Assembly: GCF_000153105.1 (NCBI RefSeq)
Contig: NZ_CH672376.1
Coordinates: 454,711-518,710, forward strand
Reading direction: 5' to 3'
Length of the DNA stretch: 64,000 bases
From: Blastopirellula marina DSM 3645
GTDB taxonomy: Bacteria > Planctomycetota > Planctomycetia > Pirellulales > Pirellulaceae
Below are positions 45,438 to 53,613 of the stretch, in pieces. The first letter of the stretch is position 1. Each line of letters starts with the position of its first letter. The notes beneath the pieces were generated by a model. That model was not told the origin of the DNA and did not search any database. It was given only the letters and a program-made list of their open reading frames with translations. The position numbers and the translations under genes were made by a program.

Positions 45438-45749
45438 GGGACTGGACCGGACCGCGTTGTTTTTTTTCTATCTAACAAGTTGAACCAACCCAATAATAGC
45501 CCGAGTGCGCAAGCCGAGGGATTGCGGCCTCCATTCCAAATAGCCAAGGACCGGACAGGGTTGGACCGGACCGTTTTTTTTCGTCGCCTGGCGTGCTTTT
45601 GAGGTGATGTTGCATTCGCCCCGTGGGCAGCGAGACTTCGTGATTCGCTTCACAATGTGGACTGGACTGCAGCGTTTTTTTTTCAGAACGGTTGAGTGGA
45701 CCGGACCGCTTAGATTTTTTTCTCGCTGCGGACCGGATCGCGCTTTTTT
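45438..45749 (+). repeat. Block of five GGACCGGACCG + T-run units
   Basis: Five units share a GGACYGGAYYG core and end in 6-9 T: 45438-45467, 45548-45581 (core doubled), 45657-45683, 45694-45721 and 45728-45749. Spacing is irregular (about 20-110 nt), so it is not a simple tandem array. All lie in the same direction. A sixth copy lies alone at 1211-1235. The purine/pyrimidine-rich core then T-run looks like a row of terminator-like or protein-binding signals. Confidence 0.65.
45497..45527. repeat. Single arm of the TAGCC...GCGCAAGCCG repeat
   Basis: TAGCCCGAGTGCGCAAGCCG and the bases after it (to GCGG) match the arms of the inverted repeat at 37294-37385 with a few changes. No second arm is seen nearby, so it is a partial copy, lying within the T-run motif block. 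Confidence 0.5.
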
Positions 45750-45888
45750 AGCTAGCGCAACAAATTGCCCCGGTAACCTCTCCCGTAACTGGGATCTTCT
45801 TGGCTTCACAGGTTGAAATGTGTGAGTCTATTTTAAGTAAAACACGAGAAAGTTGCAAGTCTTTGTGGGTCTCGCTGCGCCGAGCAAC

Positions 45889-47043
45889 TTACTTCTCGAC
45901 GCTAAACTGATGCACGGTTTGCTCATGAAACTTCTCGCCGGGCTTCAGCGTGCTGGTCGGGAAGTTGGGTTGGTTCGGCGTGTCGGGATAGTGTTGCGTT
46001 TCTAGGCAGAACGCTTCGTGCTGACCGATTCGGGCTTCAGCCGGTAGGCCGCTCAAAAAGTTGCCGGTGTAAAACTGGATGCCGGGCTGGGTGGTGTAGA
46101 CCTGCATCACGCGGCCTGACTTCGGATCTTTCATGGTCGCGGCCAGCGCGAGTTCGCCAGATTGGCTGCCGAGGACAAAGCAATGATCGTAGCCGACCGG
46201 ATCGCCGCCGGTGGCTTGCAGATCTTGTCCGACCGGCTTGAAGGTCGTGAAGTCCATCGGCGTCCCTTTGACCGGCGCTTCTTTGCCGGTGGGGATTAGC
46301 GCGTCGCTGACCGGCAGATAGGCGTTGGATTCCAACTTCAGTTGGTGATCGTAAACCTTGCCGCTGCCGACGCCAGACAGATTCCAATAGCAATGGTTGG
46401 TCAGGTTCAAGACGGTCGCAGCGTCGGTAGTCGCGGCGTAATCCATGACCAACTGATTGTCGCCGGTCAGCAGATATTGGACGGTGACCGTCAAAGCGCC
46501 GGGATAACCTTCTTCGCCATCGGGGCTCGTGCGGGTGAAAGCGACGCCGACGCTGTTGGCTTCTTTCACTTCTTGGGCGTCCCAGACGTAGCGGCTAAAA
46601 CCTTTGGTTCCGCCGTGCAGCGTGTTTTCGCCGTTGTTCAGGGCCAAGCTATACTCTTGGCCGTCGAGCGAAAATTTGCCTTTGGCGATTCGGTTGGCGA
46701 AGCGACCGACCGTCGCGCCAAAATAAGGATGGCCTCCTTCGTACAGGTCGACGTCATCCAAGCCGACCGTGACGTTGGCGAGCACTCCATTTTTGTCGGG
46801 AGCCTTGAGCGAAACGATCGTCGCTCCGTAATTGATCAGTTCCATTTCTAGATCCCCGTTCTTGATCGTGAACAGGGTGACCTCTTGTCCATCGGCGGTT
46901 TTGCCGAAGGGTTGAGATGCAATCGACATAGCGGCGTTACTCTTTGCGGCAGACTTCGTCGGCTCGGCGGCGAGGACGAACTGCGCCCCCAATAGGCTCG
47001 CGGCCAACGATAAGACGCACCAGCATCTCATAATTTGGTTCAT
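45889..47043 (-). CDS. galM: Secreted aldose 1-epimerase (mutarotase)
   Basis: 384 residues from ATG 47043 with GGGGAG just upstream. Signal peptide to FVLAAEP, so it acts in the periplasm, not the cytoplasm as GalM does in E. coli. Family motifs are clear: INYGATIVSLKAPDKNG, FGATVGRFANRIAKGKF, catalytic His in LNLTNHCYWNLSG, GYDHCFVL, and the base Glu in AFCLETQHYPDTPNQP. It converts alpha and beta anomers of aldohexoses. It is convergent with the GCS2 gene and divergent from the sigma factor gene. Confidence 0.93.
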   Translation of the reverse strand: MNQIMRCWCVLSLAASLLGAQFVLAAEPTKSAAKSNAAMSIASQPFGKTADGQEVTLFTIKNGDLEMELINYGATIVSLKAPDKNGVLANVTVGLDDVDLYEGGHPYFGATVGRFANRIAKGKFSLDGQEYSLALNNGENTLHGGTKGFSRYVWDAQEVKEANSVGVAFTRTSPDGEEGYPGALTVTVQYLLTGDNQLVMDYAATTDAATVLNLTNHCYWNLSGVGSGKVYDHQLKLESNAYLPVSDALIPTGKEAPVKGTPMDFTTFKPVGQDLQATGGDPVGYDHCFVLGSQSGELALAATMKDPKSGRVMQVYTTQPGIQFYTGNFLSGLPAEARIGQHEAFCLETQHYPDTPNQPNFPTSTLKPGEKFHEQTVHQFSVEK

Positions 47044-47330
47044 TTCTCGACTCCCCTTAGCGGCTGTGAAATAGCCCTAAATTGCATGTTTGGGTGGTTG
47101 TTCTCGGTTCGTAGCGCCGGCGCATTATGTCGGCCAAGCGGCGGAAAGTCCATAATTACCGAGCCCCAGGCGGAAAACCAAGCCAAGATTTCCTGCGTAG
47201 AAAGGGCTGTTGCGCCAAAGATCTCAAGCGGGCCCTTTTTTTCTCAGATTCTCCGCAAGACGACGGCGTCAGCGGTAACTATCTATGCGAACAGTGAGCA
47301 GCAACTTTGTCCAGCAGCGCAGACAACCGC

Positions 47331-47852
47331 ATGAAGCCCGACTGGCCAGCCATTCTTGCTGAACACGAGCAATGGCTGCGTGCGGTCTTATATGCACGCT
47401 TGCGCAACAAAGATGATGTTGACGACGCGTTTCAAGAGACATTCGCCGCGGCCGTTTCAGGCAGCGACAAGCTGCGAGATCTCGATCGCGTCGGACCATG
47501 GCTGTACCAGATTGCCATTCGACAAGCGTTGCTATTCCGGCGAAAGCAGGGGCGACAGCAACGCAAGATCGAGCAATTTGCTCAGCAGGCCGGATCGCCG
47601 GCCGAGCGGGATCCGCTCGGTTGGCTTCTGGCGGATGAGCGTCAGCAGCAAGTGCGCGACGCGCTCGCGGAACTTCCGCAGCGCGACGCCGAGATTTTGC
47701 TGCTGAAGTATTTGGAAGATTGGAGTTACCAGCAAATCGCCGACAGGATCGGCGCGAGCCACAGCGCAGTGGAAGCGCGACTGCATCGGGCTCGCGGGCG
47801 ACTACGCGACAAACTACGTGCCAGGAACGTCGCAGGAGCGACCCGCCGATGA
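47331..47852 (+). CDS. ECF-type RNA polymerase sigma factor
   Basis: About 173 residues from ATG 47331; an in-frame TTG at 47307 is an alternative start. Sigma region 2 (about 10-75: LRAVLYARLRNKDDVDDAFQETFAAA) and region 4 (about 110-165: ALAELPQRDAEILLLKYLED, then SYQQIADRIGASHSAVEARL) are both present, with region 3 absent, as in group-4 sigma factors. It overlaps the anti-sigma gene by 4 nt (ATGA). Planctomycetes carry many such units; the signal is unknown. Confidence 0.9.
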   Translation: MKPDWPAILAEHEQWLRAVLYARLRNKDDVDDAFQETFAAAVSGSDKLRDLDRVGPWLYQIAIRQALLFRRKQGRQQRKIEQFAQQAGSPAERDPLGWLLADERQQQVRDALAELPQRDAEILLLKYLEDWSYQQIADRIGASHSAVEARLHRARGRLRDKLRARNVAGATRR

Positions 47853-48523
47853 ACGAAAACGAACGAATCGAATTGCAACGTCAGATTGACCTATTGGTTG
47901 ACGGCGAACTGTCAGCTGAACAAGAGCGCCACTTACTGACGCGGCTGGATCAGGAAGAGGCATGGCGCGATTGTGCGCTGACATTCGTCGAAAACCAAGT
48001 TTGGCGGCGAGCAGTACCGCAAACCGTTGATTCCCCCCCCGCGGCGATTCCCCGCGCCGCAACGACAACTCCCACCGCGGCGCCGATCCTCCACGGCGCC
48101 CGCGGTTGGGATGGTCGCTTGGGTCAACTAGCGGCGCTCGCCGCATCGGTCATGATCGCCTTTATCGGGGGTCAACTGGCCGCGCCTTTTATGACGACTT
48201 CAGAAAGCGGCGGCACGTCGGTTGTTTCTCCGCTTTCTCAAAATTCTCCGCAAGAGAATGGGCTGTTCGTCAACTATCGTTCCGGCGATCGAGTCGATCG
48301 GATGCCGATTGCGATTGATGACAGCAAACCATTTGATCCTGCGGCGCCTTTTCCGACTTCGTTCGGAATGAGCGCGGCGGAGTTGCAAGAGCTGAGCGAC
48401 GCCGGCCGGACGTATCAGCAAAAGCAACAGTGGGTGCCGGTGACTTTAAAAGATGGACGTCAGGCGGTGATTCCGATGCAAGAGGTCGTCGTAGAGCCGA
48501 CCCCGAAGCACTACTTTCCCTAG
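47849..48523 (+). CDS. Membrane anti-sigma factor
   Basis: 224 residues, start ATG inside the sigma stop (ATGA overlap). A cytoplasmic N-terminus (about 5-50: QIDLLVDGELSAEQERHLLT) is the zinc-less anti-sigma/zf-HC2-like helix set, followed by a Pro/Thr-rich linker, one transmembrane helix (about 92-112) and a periplasmic part with PVTLKDGRQAVIPMQEVVVE at the end. The usual Cys/His zinc motif is not complete. It should hold the sigma factor until a periplasmic signal arrives. Confidence 0.78.
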   Translation: MNENERIELQRQIDLLVDGELSAEQERHLLTRLDQEEAWRDCALTFVENQVWRRAVPQTVDSPPAAIPRAATTTPTAAPILHGARGWDGRLGQLAALAASVMIAFIGGQLAAPFMTTSESGGTSVVSPLSQNSPQENGLFVNYRSGDRVDRMPIAIDDSKPFDPAAPFPTSFGMSAAELQELSDAGRTYQQKQQWVPVTLKDGRQAVIPMQEVVVEPTPKHYFP

Positions 48524-48583
48524 GCCCAGGCCAACCGCCGACCACGCACAACACAAACCAAAACGAAGCAGGAGTTTTACGCG

Positions 48584-49534
48584 ATGAACTTGAATTGGTA
48601 TTCCCAAGGCTTGATGTTGGCCGCGATGGCCGTGACGGTCGGCGGCGGCAATTTGCTGCTGGCGAAAGAAGCCGATAGCGACGCCAAAGTTGTCGAAGCC
48701 AAACCGGTTGAGGCCCAGCCGGCCGACGAAGCGAAGCCGGAGAAACAAGCGGCTGAGCAACACTTCTGGATCGGCGCCAAGATGGCCGCCGAAGTGCCGA
48801 CCTTGCTCAAGCGGCATCTGCCGCAACTCGCCGACAAGGGAGTCTATGTCGAAGCGGTGTTTGACGGCAGCCCGGCGTCGCAAGCGGGACTAGAAGCGGA
48901 CGACGTGCTGTTGGAACTGAATGGTCAACCGCTGGTCGAAGCGCGGAAGTTGGTCGAAGCGGTGCGCGGCGGCGAAGGGGAGAAGCTGAAGCTGGTCGTG
49001 CTGCATAACGGCCAAGAGACGACGCTCGAAGTGACTCCACGCACGATTACGCAAGAGGATATCGCGGCGATCACGCAGTCCGAAATGATGCGCGGCATGG
49101 CCGAGCAACAGCCGAGTGACGCGATGCGAATGCGGTTCTTCGGCCCCGGGCAACTCTTGCCGCACGCCGGCGCTCGACCTGCTTTGCCGCAAATGGGTCA
49201 GAACATCACCGTTCAGATCCAGCACCAAGGAGACCAGCCGGCGAAGTTGCACATCGAAAAAGATGGCAAGTCGTACGACATCACCGCCGATCAACTGGAC
49301 CAGTTGCCGGATGATATTCGCCCGCTGATTGAGCAATCGCTGGGCGGCATGCCGTTTGGTCAGCAGGGAGAAATTGATATTGAATCGCTAATGCCGCAAG
49401 GGGCGTCGGGTGGAATGATGCAGCAGCAACTGCAGCAGATCCACAAGATGCTCGAAGAGATGAAAGCTCAGATGCGCGGCCAGCTGCCGGGGCAACCGCA
49501 GCCGCCAGCGGCGGAAGACGATCACGCGATCTAA
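48584..49534 (+). CDS. Secreted PDZ-domain protein of the sigma operon
   Basis: 316 residues from ATG 48584 with CAGGAG upstream. Signal sequence to about 27, an Ala/Glu/Lys-rich linker, then a PDZ domain (about 65-155: GVYVEAVFDGSPASQAGLEA, DDVLLELNGQPL). The C-terminal half is a different beta/alpha region (QPAKLHIEKDGKSYDITADQ) and a Gln/Met-rich helix. There is no protease domain, so it cannot be DegS/HtrA-like by itself. Its place after the sigma/anti-sigma pair suggests it senses or reports envelope stress. Confidence 0.82.
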   Translation: MNLNWYSQGLMLAAMAVTVGGGNLLLAKEADSDAKVVEAKPVEAQPADEAKPEKQAAEQHFWIGAKMAAEVPTLLKRHLPQLADKGVYVEAVFDGSPASQAGLEADDVLLELNGQPLVEARKLVEAVRGGEGEKLKLVVLHNGQETTLEVTPRTITQEDIAAITQSEMMRGMAEQQPSDAMRMRFFGPGQLLPHAGARPALPQMGQNITVQIQHQGDQPAKLHIEKDGKSYDITADQLDQLPDDIRPLIEQSLGGMPFGQQGEIDIESLMPQGASGGMMQQQLQQIHKMLEEMKAQMRGQLPGQPQPPAAEDDHAI

Positions 49535-49573
49535 GATGCAGACCTGTTTCTCGCCAGGTAGAAGAGGGATGAG

Positions 49574-49609
49574 AGCGGCGTGCGCGGCAAGGCGCACGTC
49601 GCTTTTTTA
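49574..49609 (+). terminator. Rho-independent terminator of the sigma operon
   Basis: GCGGCGTGCGC and GCGCACGTCGC form an 11-bp stem (one G-T pair) with a loop of about 6 nt and six T after it. It lies about 45 nt after the PDZ protein stop at 49534. Confidence 0.85.
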
Positions 49610-49709
49610 TGCGCGCCTAGATTCGTTTTGACCTTGTTTGGATCGCGGTTGGCCGTTATTAATTTCGCCGCACGTTAACAAAAACATCGATCGCGCGGTC
49701 TTGCCCTTT

Positions 49710-49973
49710 ATGTCAGAAGTTCGCCAAGTTCCCTTGATATTGCCCGACCTCGGTTTGGATGACTCAACGCTTCGCGCCAGCATGTGGCTGGTGCCGAAGG
49801 GAAAGTCAGTCTACCGCGGTGATCGTTTGCTCGAAGTCTTCGCCGGCGAAGTGACGTTTGACGTCGTCGCCCCCGAGTCGGGCGTCCTGTCGCAGAAGAT
49901 GGTCGATGAAGACGATCGGATTGAAGTCGGGCAGTTGCTTGGCGCCATCGTTGCTAGCGAAGAGCTGAATTAG
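49710..49973 (+). CDS. Stand-alone lipoyl/biotinyl-like domain protein lacking the modified lysine
   Basis: 87 residues from ATG 49710; an upstream extension of the open frame to 49638 is unlikely. The sequence has the lipoyl/biotinyl fold pattern: VPLILPDLGL, GDRLLEVFAGEVTFDVVAPE, SGVLSQKMVDEDDRIEVGQL. In true lipoyl domains the hairpin reads E-T-D-K-A with the Lys modified; here the matching residue is E47 (FAGEV), so it cannot carry lipoate or biotin. Its role may be structural, or it may bind a partner enzyme. It is not next to any dehydrogenase or carboxylase gene. Confidence 0.75.
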   Translation: MSEVRQVPLILPDLGLDDSTLRASMWLVPKGKSVYRGDRLLEVFAGEVTFDVVAPESGVLSQKMVDEDDRIEVGQLLGAIVASEELN

Positions 49974-50003
49974 CATCGCGCCAGCGGCTTGAGACTTCGT
50001 ACA

Positions 50004-50028
50004 TTGGGTGCAGCGGAGCGAAACCCAA
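50004..50028. repeat. Short intergenic hairpin repeat
   Basis: TTGGGT (50004-50009) and ACCCAA (50023-50028) flank GCAGCGGAGCGAA. This has the look of a short planctomycete intergenic palindrome remnant. The region 49974-50126 shows no gene. Confidence 0.35.
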
Positions 50029-50126
50029 CAATCCGCGTGCAGGTCGAAGGTGCGTTACGCCAGCGAGCGACATCCCCTGAGCGAATCGACGCGTTGCGCG
50101 CTTGCTCCACCCACGCTACCCCTGAA

Positions 50127-50564
50127 TTAGCCTTCGAACACGTCGAGCTTCTCGATGCGACGTTGATGCCGGCCCCCTTCGAACTCGCCGGCGAGCCAAG
50201 CGTCGACAATTTCTAGCGCCAGCGGCAACTCGATCAGGCGTTCGCCCATCGCGATCACGTTGGCGTTGTTATGCCGGCGGCCAAGCTGGGCGGTTTCTAC
50301 GCTCCAGCAATAAGCGCAGCGCACTCCGCGGATCCGATTGGCCGCGATCGCTTCGCCGTTGCCGGAGCCGCCGAGCACGATTCCACGCTCAAATTTGCCA
50401 TCGGCGACTGCTTGAGCGGCTGGCATGATGAAATCAGGGTAGTCGCATGACTCTGCCGAAAACGTGCCGTAATCGGCCGCTTCGTGTCCCAATTTCTGTA
50501 AGTACTCCAAAATCGCTTGCTTGTAGTGAAAGCCGGCGTGGTCGGAAGCGACGACGATCTTCAT
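50127..50564 (-). CDS. rpiB: Ribose-5-phosphate isomerase B
   Basis: 145 residues from ATG 50564. RpiB family: SDHAGF near the start (substrate Asp/His), GIVLGGSGNGEAIAANRIRG, and HNNANVIAMGERLI. The E. coli enzyme uses a Cys at the CGTG loop; here that place is Gly, and E71 in SGNGE takes the base role, as in the mycobacterial/actinobacterial type. It interconverts ribulose 5-phosphate and ribose 5-phosphate in the pentose phosphate pathway. The start at 50564 (MKIVVASDHAG) is chosen over the frame beginning at 50636. Confidence 0.93.
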   Translation of the reverse strand: MKIVVASDHAGFHYKQAILEYLQKLGHEAADYGTFSAESCDYPDFIMPAAQAVADGKFERGIVLGGSGNGEAIAANRIRGVRCAYCWSVETAQLGRRHNNANVIAMGERLIELPLALEIVDAWLAGEFEGGRHQRRIEKLDVFEG

Positions 50565-50826
50565 TGGGCGAACTGACGAAAGGATTGGAGGGGATCCCCC
50601 CGCACGACGGCGAGAGGAGGCGAATCGCCCCATCATAGTCGGCAGAATCCGATCGTGTTAGGCCGGCAACTGCGGTGCGGTTGGCCGTTAAGCCGGCATT
50701 TACGGTTCTTTTTTTGCCAAATTCGTGCAGCAAATTTCCATTTTCCGGCCGATGAATCTGTATGACCTACTCTTCTGCATTGAATTCGGAGAATTTTCGT
50801 CCACTTTCCCACCCGCGCTTTTCGTT

Positions 50827-52596
50827 ATGTCGGTCGATTCCAAATCCCCAGCCGCGCCGCGGGGCATTCTTCATTGGGGAATGCTCGCCGCTATTTTGTT
50901 AGCGGTCGCGATGGCCGTGACGCCTAACGTCGCCGATCCCGACCTGTGGGGGCACGTGCAATATGGCGCCGATCTGCTGCGCGAAGGCTTGCCGGCGACG
51001 ACCACTTACAGCTACACGGCCGAGGGATATCGTTGGATCAATCATGAAAATCTAAGCGAAGTCGTGCTGGCGATCGGCGCCGAGACGATCGGGCCCGTCG
51101 GTCTGTTGTGGGGCAAGTGTTTGCTAGGACTAGCGATCGTCGGCGTCATGCTGTGGCGCTGCGAGTCGCAACGATTGCCGTTGCTGGTCTCTGGCGTGGT
51201 CGCGCTGTTAGTCGCTCTCAACTTGACGAATCACTGGAACGCGCGACCGCAGCTATCAAGCTTCGCCCTGTTCACCGTATTAATTATTTTGCTGGACCAA
51301 TGTTTCGCCGGCTGGAGAAACGACTGGCGCTTGCCATGGTTGGGGGCCCAGTTTCGTCGTCAAAGCTATCAACCGCTCGCCGCTTCGCACCCGCGGATGA
51401 AATGGTTATGGCTTTGCGTTCCCCTCTTTTTTGTCTGGGCCAACGCGCATGGCGGATTTGTCGCCGGGTACGCCGTTTTTCTGGGCTATTTGATTTGTCG
51501 TTTCCTCGAGTTATCGCTCGATCGCGGTTGGCAGGGCGCCGGCATGATGCGCCGATTGACGTTGATGGCGGTCGTCGGCGGCCTGGCGACGTTGGTGAAT
51601 CCCTACGGTCCCCACTTGCATCGCTGGTTGCTGAATTCCTTGGGAACGGCGCGGCCCGAGATTACCGAATGGCATCCGCTTTACGAACTGAACCTGGCGT
51701 CGGTCGCCTTTTTTGCGCTGATCGCGGCGTTGGTTTTCTCGATCCTATGCAGCCGTAAGCCGCTCGACTTTACGCAGTTGGCGATCACCGGCGTCGTTGG
51801 TTGGCAGGCGCTGGCGCATCAACGGCACACGCCGTTTTTGGCGATTTTGTTTGGGCTGTGGTACGCGCCGCATGTCGCTTCGGCTTGGGAGCGTTGCTTT
51901 GGCGCTAGTTCGGCGACCGAGAGTCCGTCGCCGCGGCAAGCCTGGATGATGGGCGGCGGCTTGGCCGTCGTGTATGGAGTGCTGATCGCGGCGCTGGTCC
52001 CCCGGCTTTCGCAGATGCCGACGCCGCGCGATCAGTATCCGGTTTCGGCGATGCAATACATGGCCGATCATCATCTGCAAGGTCGTCTCGTCGCGACTTA
52101 CAACTGGGCCCAGTACGCGATTCATGCGCTGGCGAGCGACGGCGATACGCAGTTGCAATTCGACGGTCGATTTCGAACGAGCTATCCGCAAGAGGTGCTC
52201 GATATGCACTTCGATTTGATTTTGGGACCCGATCCGCAGATGCGAAATCGCAGCGCCGCGTCAGGGCCGCCCGACGCCGGTCGCGTGTTGAAATATGGTC
52301 AGCCTGATCTGGTGTTGATCGATCGGGGACAACCTTATTCGACCCAAGCCATGCAGCAGCACTCGGCGGAGTGGACGCTGCTTTATCAAGATTCATTGGC
52401 CCAAGTTTGGGGCCGTCGCGACGAGTACGGTGAGCCGACCTCGACGCGTTACGTTCCGCCGCGAGAGCGCCAAATCAGCGATGCCCCGCAAGTTGGCGCC
52501 GTTGCGTGGCCTGCACATCCGATTCGCCGTCAGGCGATCGCGCGTGCGCAACCTTTACCATCCATCATGCCGGACCATACGGAAAAGGGGAAATAG
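50827..52596 (+). CDS. Polytopic membrane protein, GT-C-like
   Basis: 589 residues from ATG 50827. It has about 10-12 transmembrane helices (about 15-415), with a first loop bearing an acidic motif (NVADPDLWGHVQYGADLLRE) and NHENLSEVVLAIGAE, as in GT-C-like polyprenyl-sugar transferases. The C-terminal soluble part has QYMADHHLQGRLVATYNWAQ and LQFDGRFRTSY, a pattern common in bacterial membrane glycosyltransferase-like proteins. It ends 1 nt before the GT2 gene ATG, so the two are translationally linked. Confidence 0.75.
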   Translation: MSVDSKSPAAPRGILHWGMLAAILLAVAMAVTPNVADPDLWGHVQYGADLLREGLPATTTYSYTAEGYRWINHENLSEVVLAIGAETIGPVGLLWGKCLLGLAIVGVMLWRCESQRLPLLVSGVVALLVALNLTNHWNARPQLSSFALFTVLIILLDQCFAGWRNDWRLPWLGAQFRRQSYQPLAASHPRMKWLWLCVPLFFVWANAHGGFVAGYAVFLGYLICRFLELSLDRGWQGAGMMRRLTLMAVVGGLATLVNPYGPHLHRWLLNSLGTARPEITEWHPLYELNLASVAFFALIAALVFSILCSRKPLDFTQLAITGVVGWQALAHQRHTPFLAILFGLWYAPHVASAWERCFGASSATESPSPRQAWMMGGGLAVVYGVLIAALVPRLSQMPTPRDQYPVSAMQYMADHHLQGRLVATYNWAQYAIHALASDGDTQLQFDGRFRTSYPQEVLDMHFDLILGPDPQMRNRSAASGPPDAGRVLKYGQPDLVLIDRGQPYSTQAMQQHSAEWTLLYQDSLAQVWGRRDEYGEPTSTRYVPPRERQISDAPQVGAVAWPAHPIRRQAIARAQPLPSIMPDHTEKGK

Positions 52597-52597
52597 A

Positions 52598-53461
52598 ATG
52601 CCAGCCTCCATGATCGCGCCGCGGACCAGTTCGCCGCGTGAATCCTTCGATTGGGAAGGGGAAACCATTACCGCGATCGATCGCCGCTTGGACGAGATTG
52701 ACCGTCTATCGCAAGCGCTCAGCGCCGATCAAACCGAGCAGCGCTGCGCACCGTGCGACTATCATTTTCCGCCCGGCTTTCGGTTGAGCGTCGTGATCCC
52801 GGTTTACAACGAGCGCGAAACGATCGAAAAAATTGTTCGTCGGATTCATCAGTTGCCGATCGACACCGAGATCATCGTGGTCGACGATTGCAGCACCGAC
52901 GGCACGCGGGACGTATTGGCTCGGATCGCGCATTACGTCGATCTGAAGATCAAATATCACGACCACAACCAAGGTAAAGGCGCCGCTTTGCGAACCGGTT
53001 TCGCCGCGGCGAGCGGCGAAGTGGTCATCGTGCAAGACGCGGACCTGGAATACGAGCCGCGCGATATCCTAACCGTGATTCAGCCGATTCTCGAAGGAGA
53101 AGCGGACGTCGCCTATGGATCGCGATTTAGCGAAGCGCGGCACGTCAACTCGTCTTGGATTCATCGCGCCGGAAATCGCTGTTTGACGTGGTTGTCGAAT
53201 TTTACGACTGGGCTGCGAATCACTGACATGGAGACCTGCTACAAGGCGATCCGGACTTCGGCCTTGCGCTCGGTAACGATCGAGCAAGACCGTTTCGGGT
53301 TTGAGCCCGAAATCACGGCCAAGCTCGCTCGCCGCAGCTTTCGGATCGTGGAGCGACCGATTTCGTACAACGCGCGCAGTTGGAAAAGCGGCAAGAAGAT
53401 CGGCATGCGTGACGCAATTCAGGCAATTTGGTGCATTCTGCGTTACGGATGGCGCGATTAG
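52598..53461 (+). CDS. GT2-family glycosyltransferase (dolichol-phosphate-mannose-synthase-like)
   Basis: 287 residues from ATG 52598, AAGGGG just upstream. Catalytic GT2 domain: SVVIPVYNERETIEKIV, EIIVVDDCSTDGTRD, then QDADLEYEPRD (DxD-type metal site) and RITDMETCYKAIRTSAL, VERPISYNARSWKSGKKIG. No transmembrane helices, so it is the soluble DPM1/DPG-synthase type that moves a sugar from a nucleotide donor to a polyprenyl phosphate at the inner face of the membrane. The preceding polytopic protein could use its product on the outer face. Confidence 0.92.
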   Translation: MPASMIAPRTSSPRESFDWEGETITAIDRRLDEIDRLSQALSADQTEQRCAPCDYHFPPGFRLSVVIPVYNERETIEKIVRRIHQLPIDTEIIVVDDCSTDGTRDVLARIAHYVDLKIKYHDHNQGKGAALRTGFAAASGEVVIVQDADLEYEPRDILTVIQPILEGEADVAYGSRFSEARHVNSSWIHRAGNRCLTWLSNFTTGLRITDMETCYKAIRTSALRSVTIEQDRFGFEPEITAKLARRSFRIVERPISYNARSWKSGKKIGMRDAIQAIWCILRYGWRD

Positions 53462-53533
53462 TCGCAGGGGCGGCGCCCATCCTCGCTCGACTGTCCTACA
53501 ATAGTCGAGTGATTGGAACTGAACGGAACAAGA

Positions 53534-53577
53534 CGCAGCGCGGCGCCCACGAGAAAAGTGCGTGACGCCGCGCTGCG
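53534..53577. repeat. GC-rich hairpin with perfect 12-bp arms
   Basis: CGCAGCGCGGCG (53534-53545) and CGCCGCGCTGCG (53566-53577) pair perfectly with a 20-nt loop. It lies between the GT2 stop (53461) and the rhomboid start (53614). No T run follows, so it may be a repeat or a leader hairpin. Confidence 0.55.
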
Positions 53578-53613
53578 ACTCAATAAGGCGTCCCCCGGGG
53601 CGACAATAATGAA

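Larger units (their letters stand above)
45345..45888. other. Gene-free region rich in repeats
   Basis: A gap of 544 bp between the GCS2 gene (stop 45344) and the convergent aldose epimerase gene (stop 45889). Most of it is the T-run motif block (45438-45749) with a single arm of the TAGCC...GCGCAAGCCG repeat at 45497-45527 inside it. Short open frames here only translate the repeats (Phe runs). Confidence 0.6.

Noticed and set aside
45438-45749. CRISPR-like or tandem array
   Set aside because: Unit spacing is irregular, cores are only about 11 bp and not identical, and no cas gene is in the window.
45468-45809. 113-residue minus-strand frame over the T-run block
   Set aside because: Its sequence only translates the repeat units (Lys runs from A tracts and GPV repeats), so it is a by-product of the repeats.
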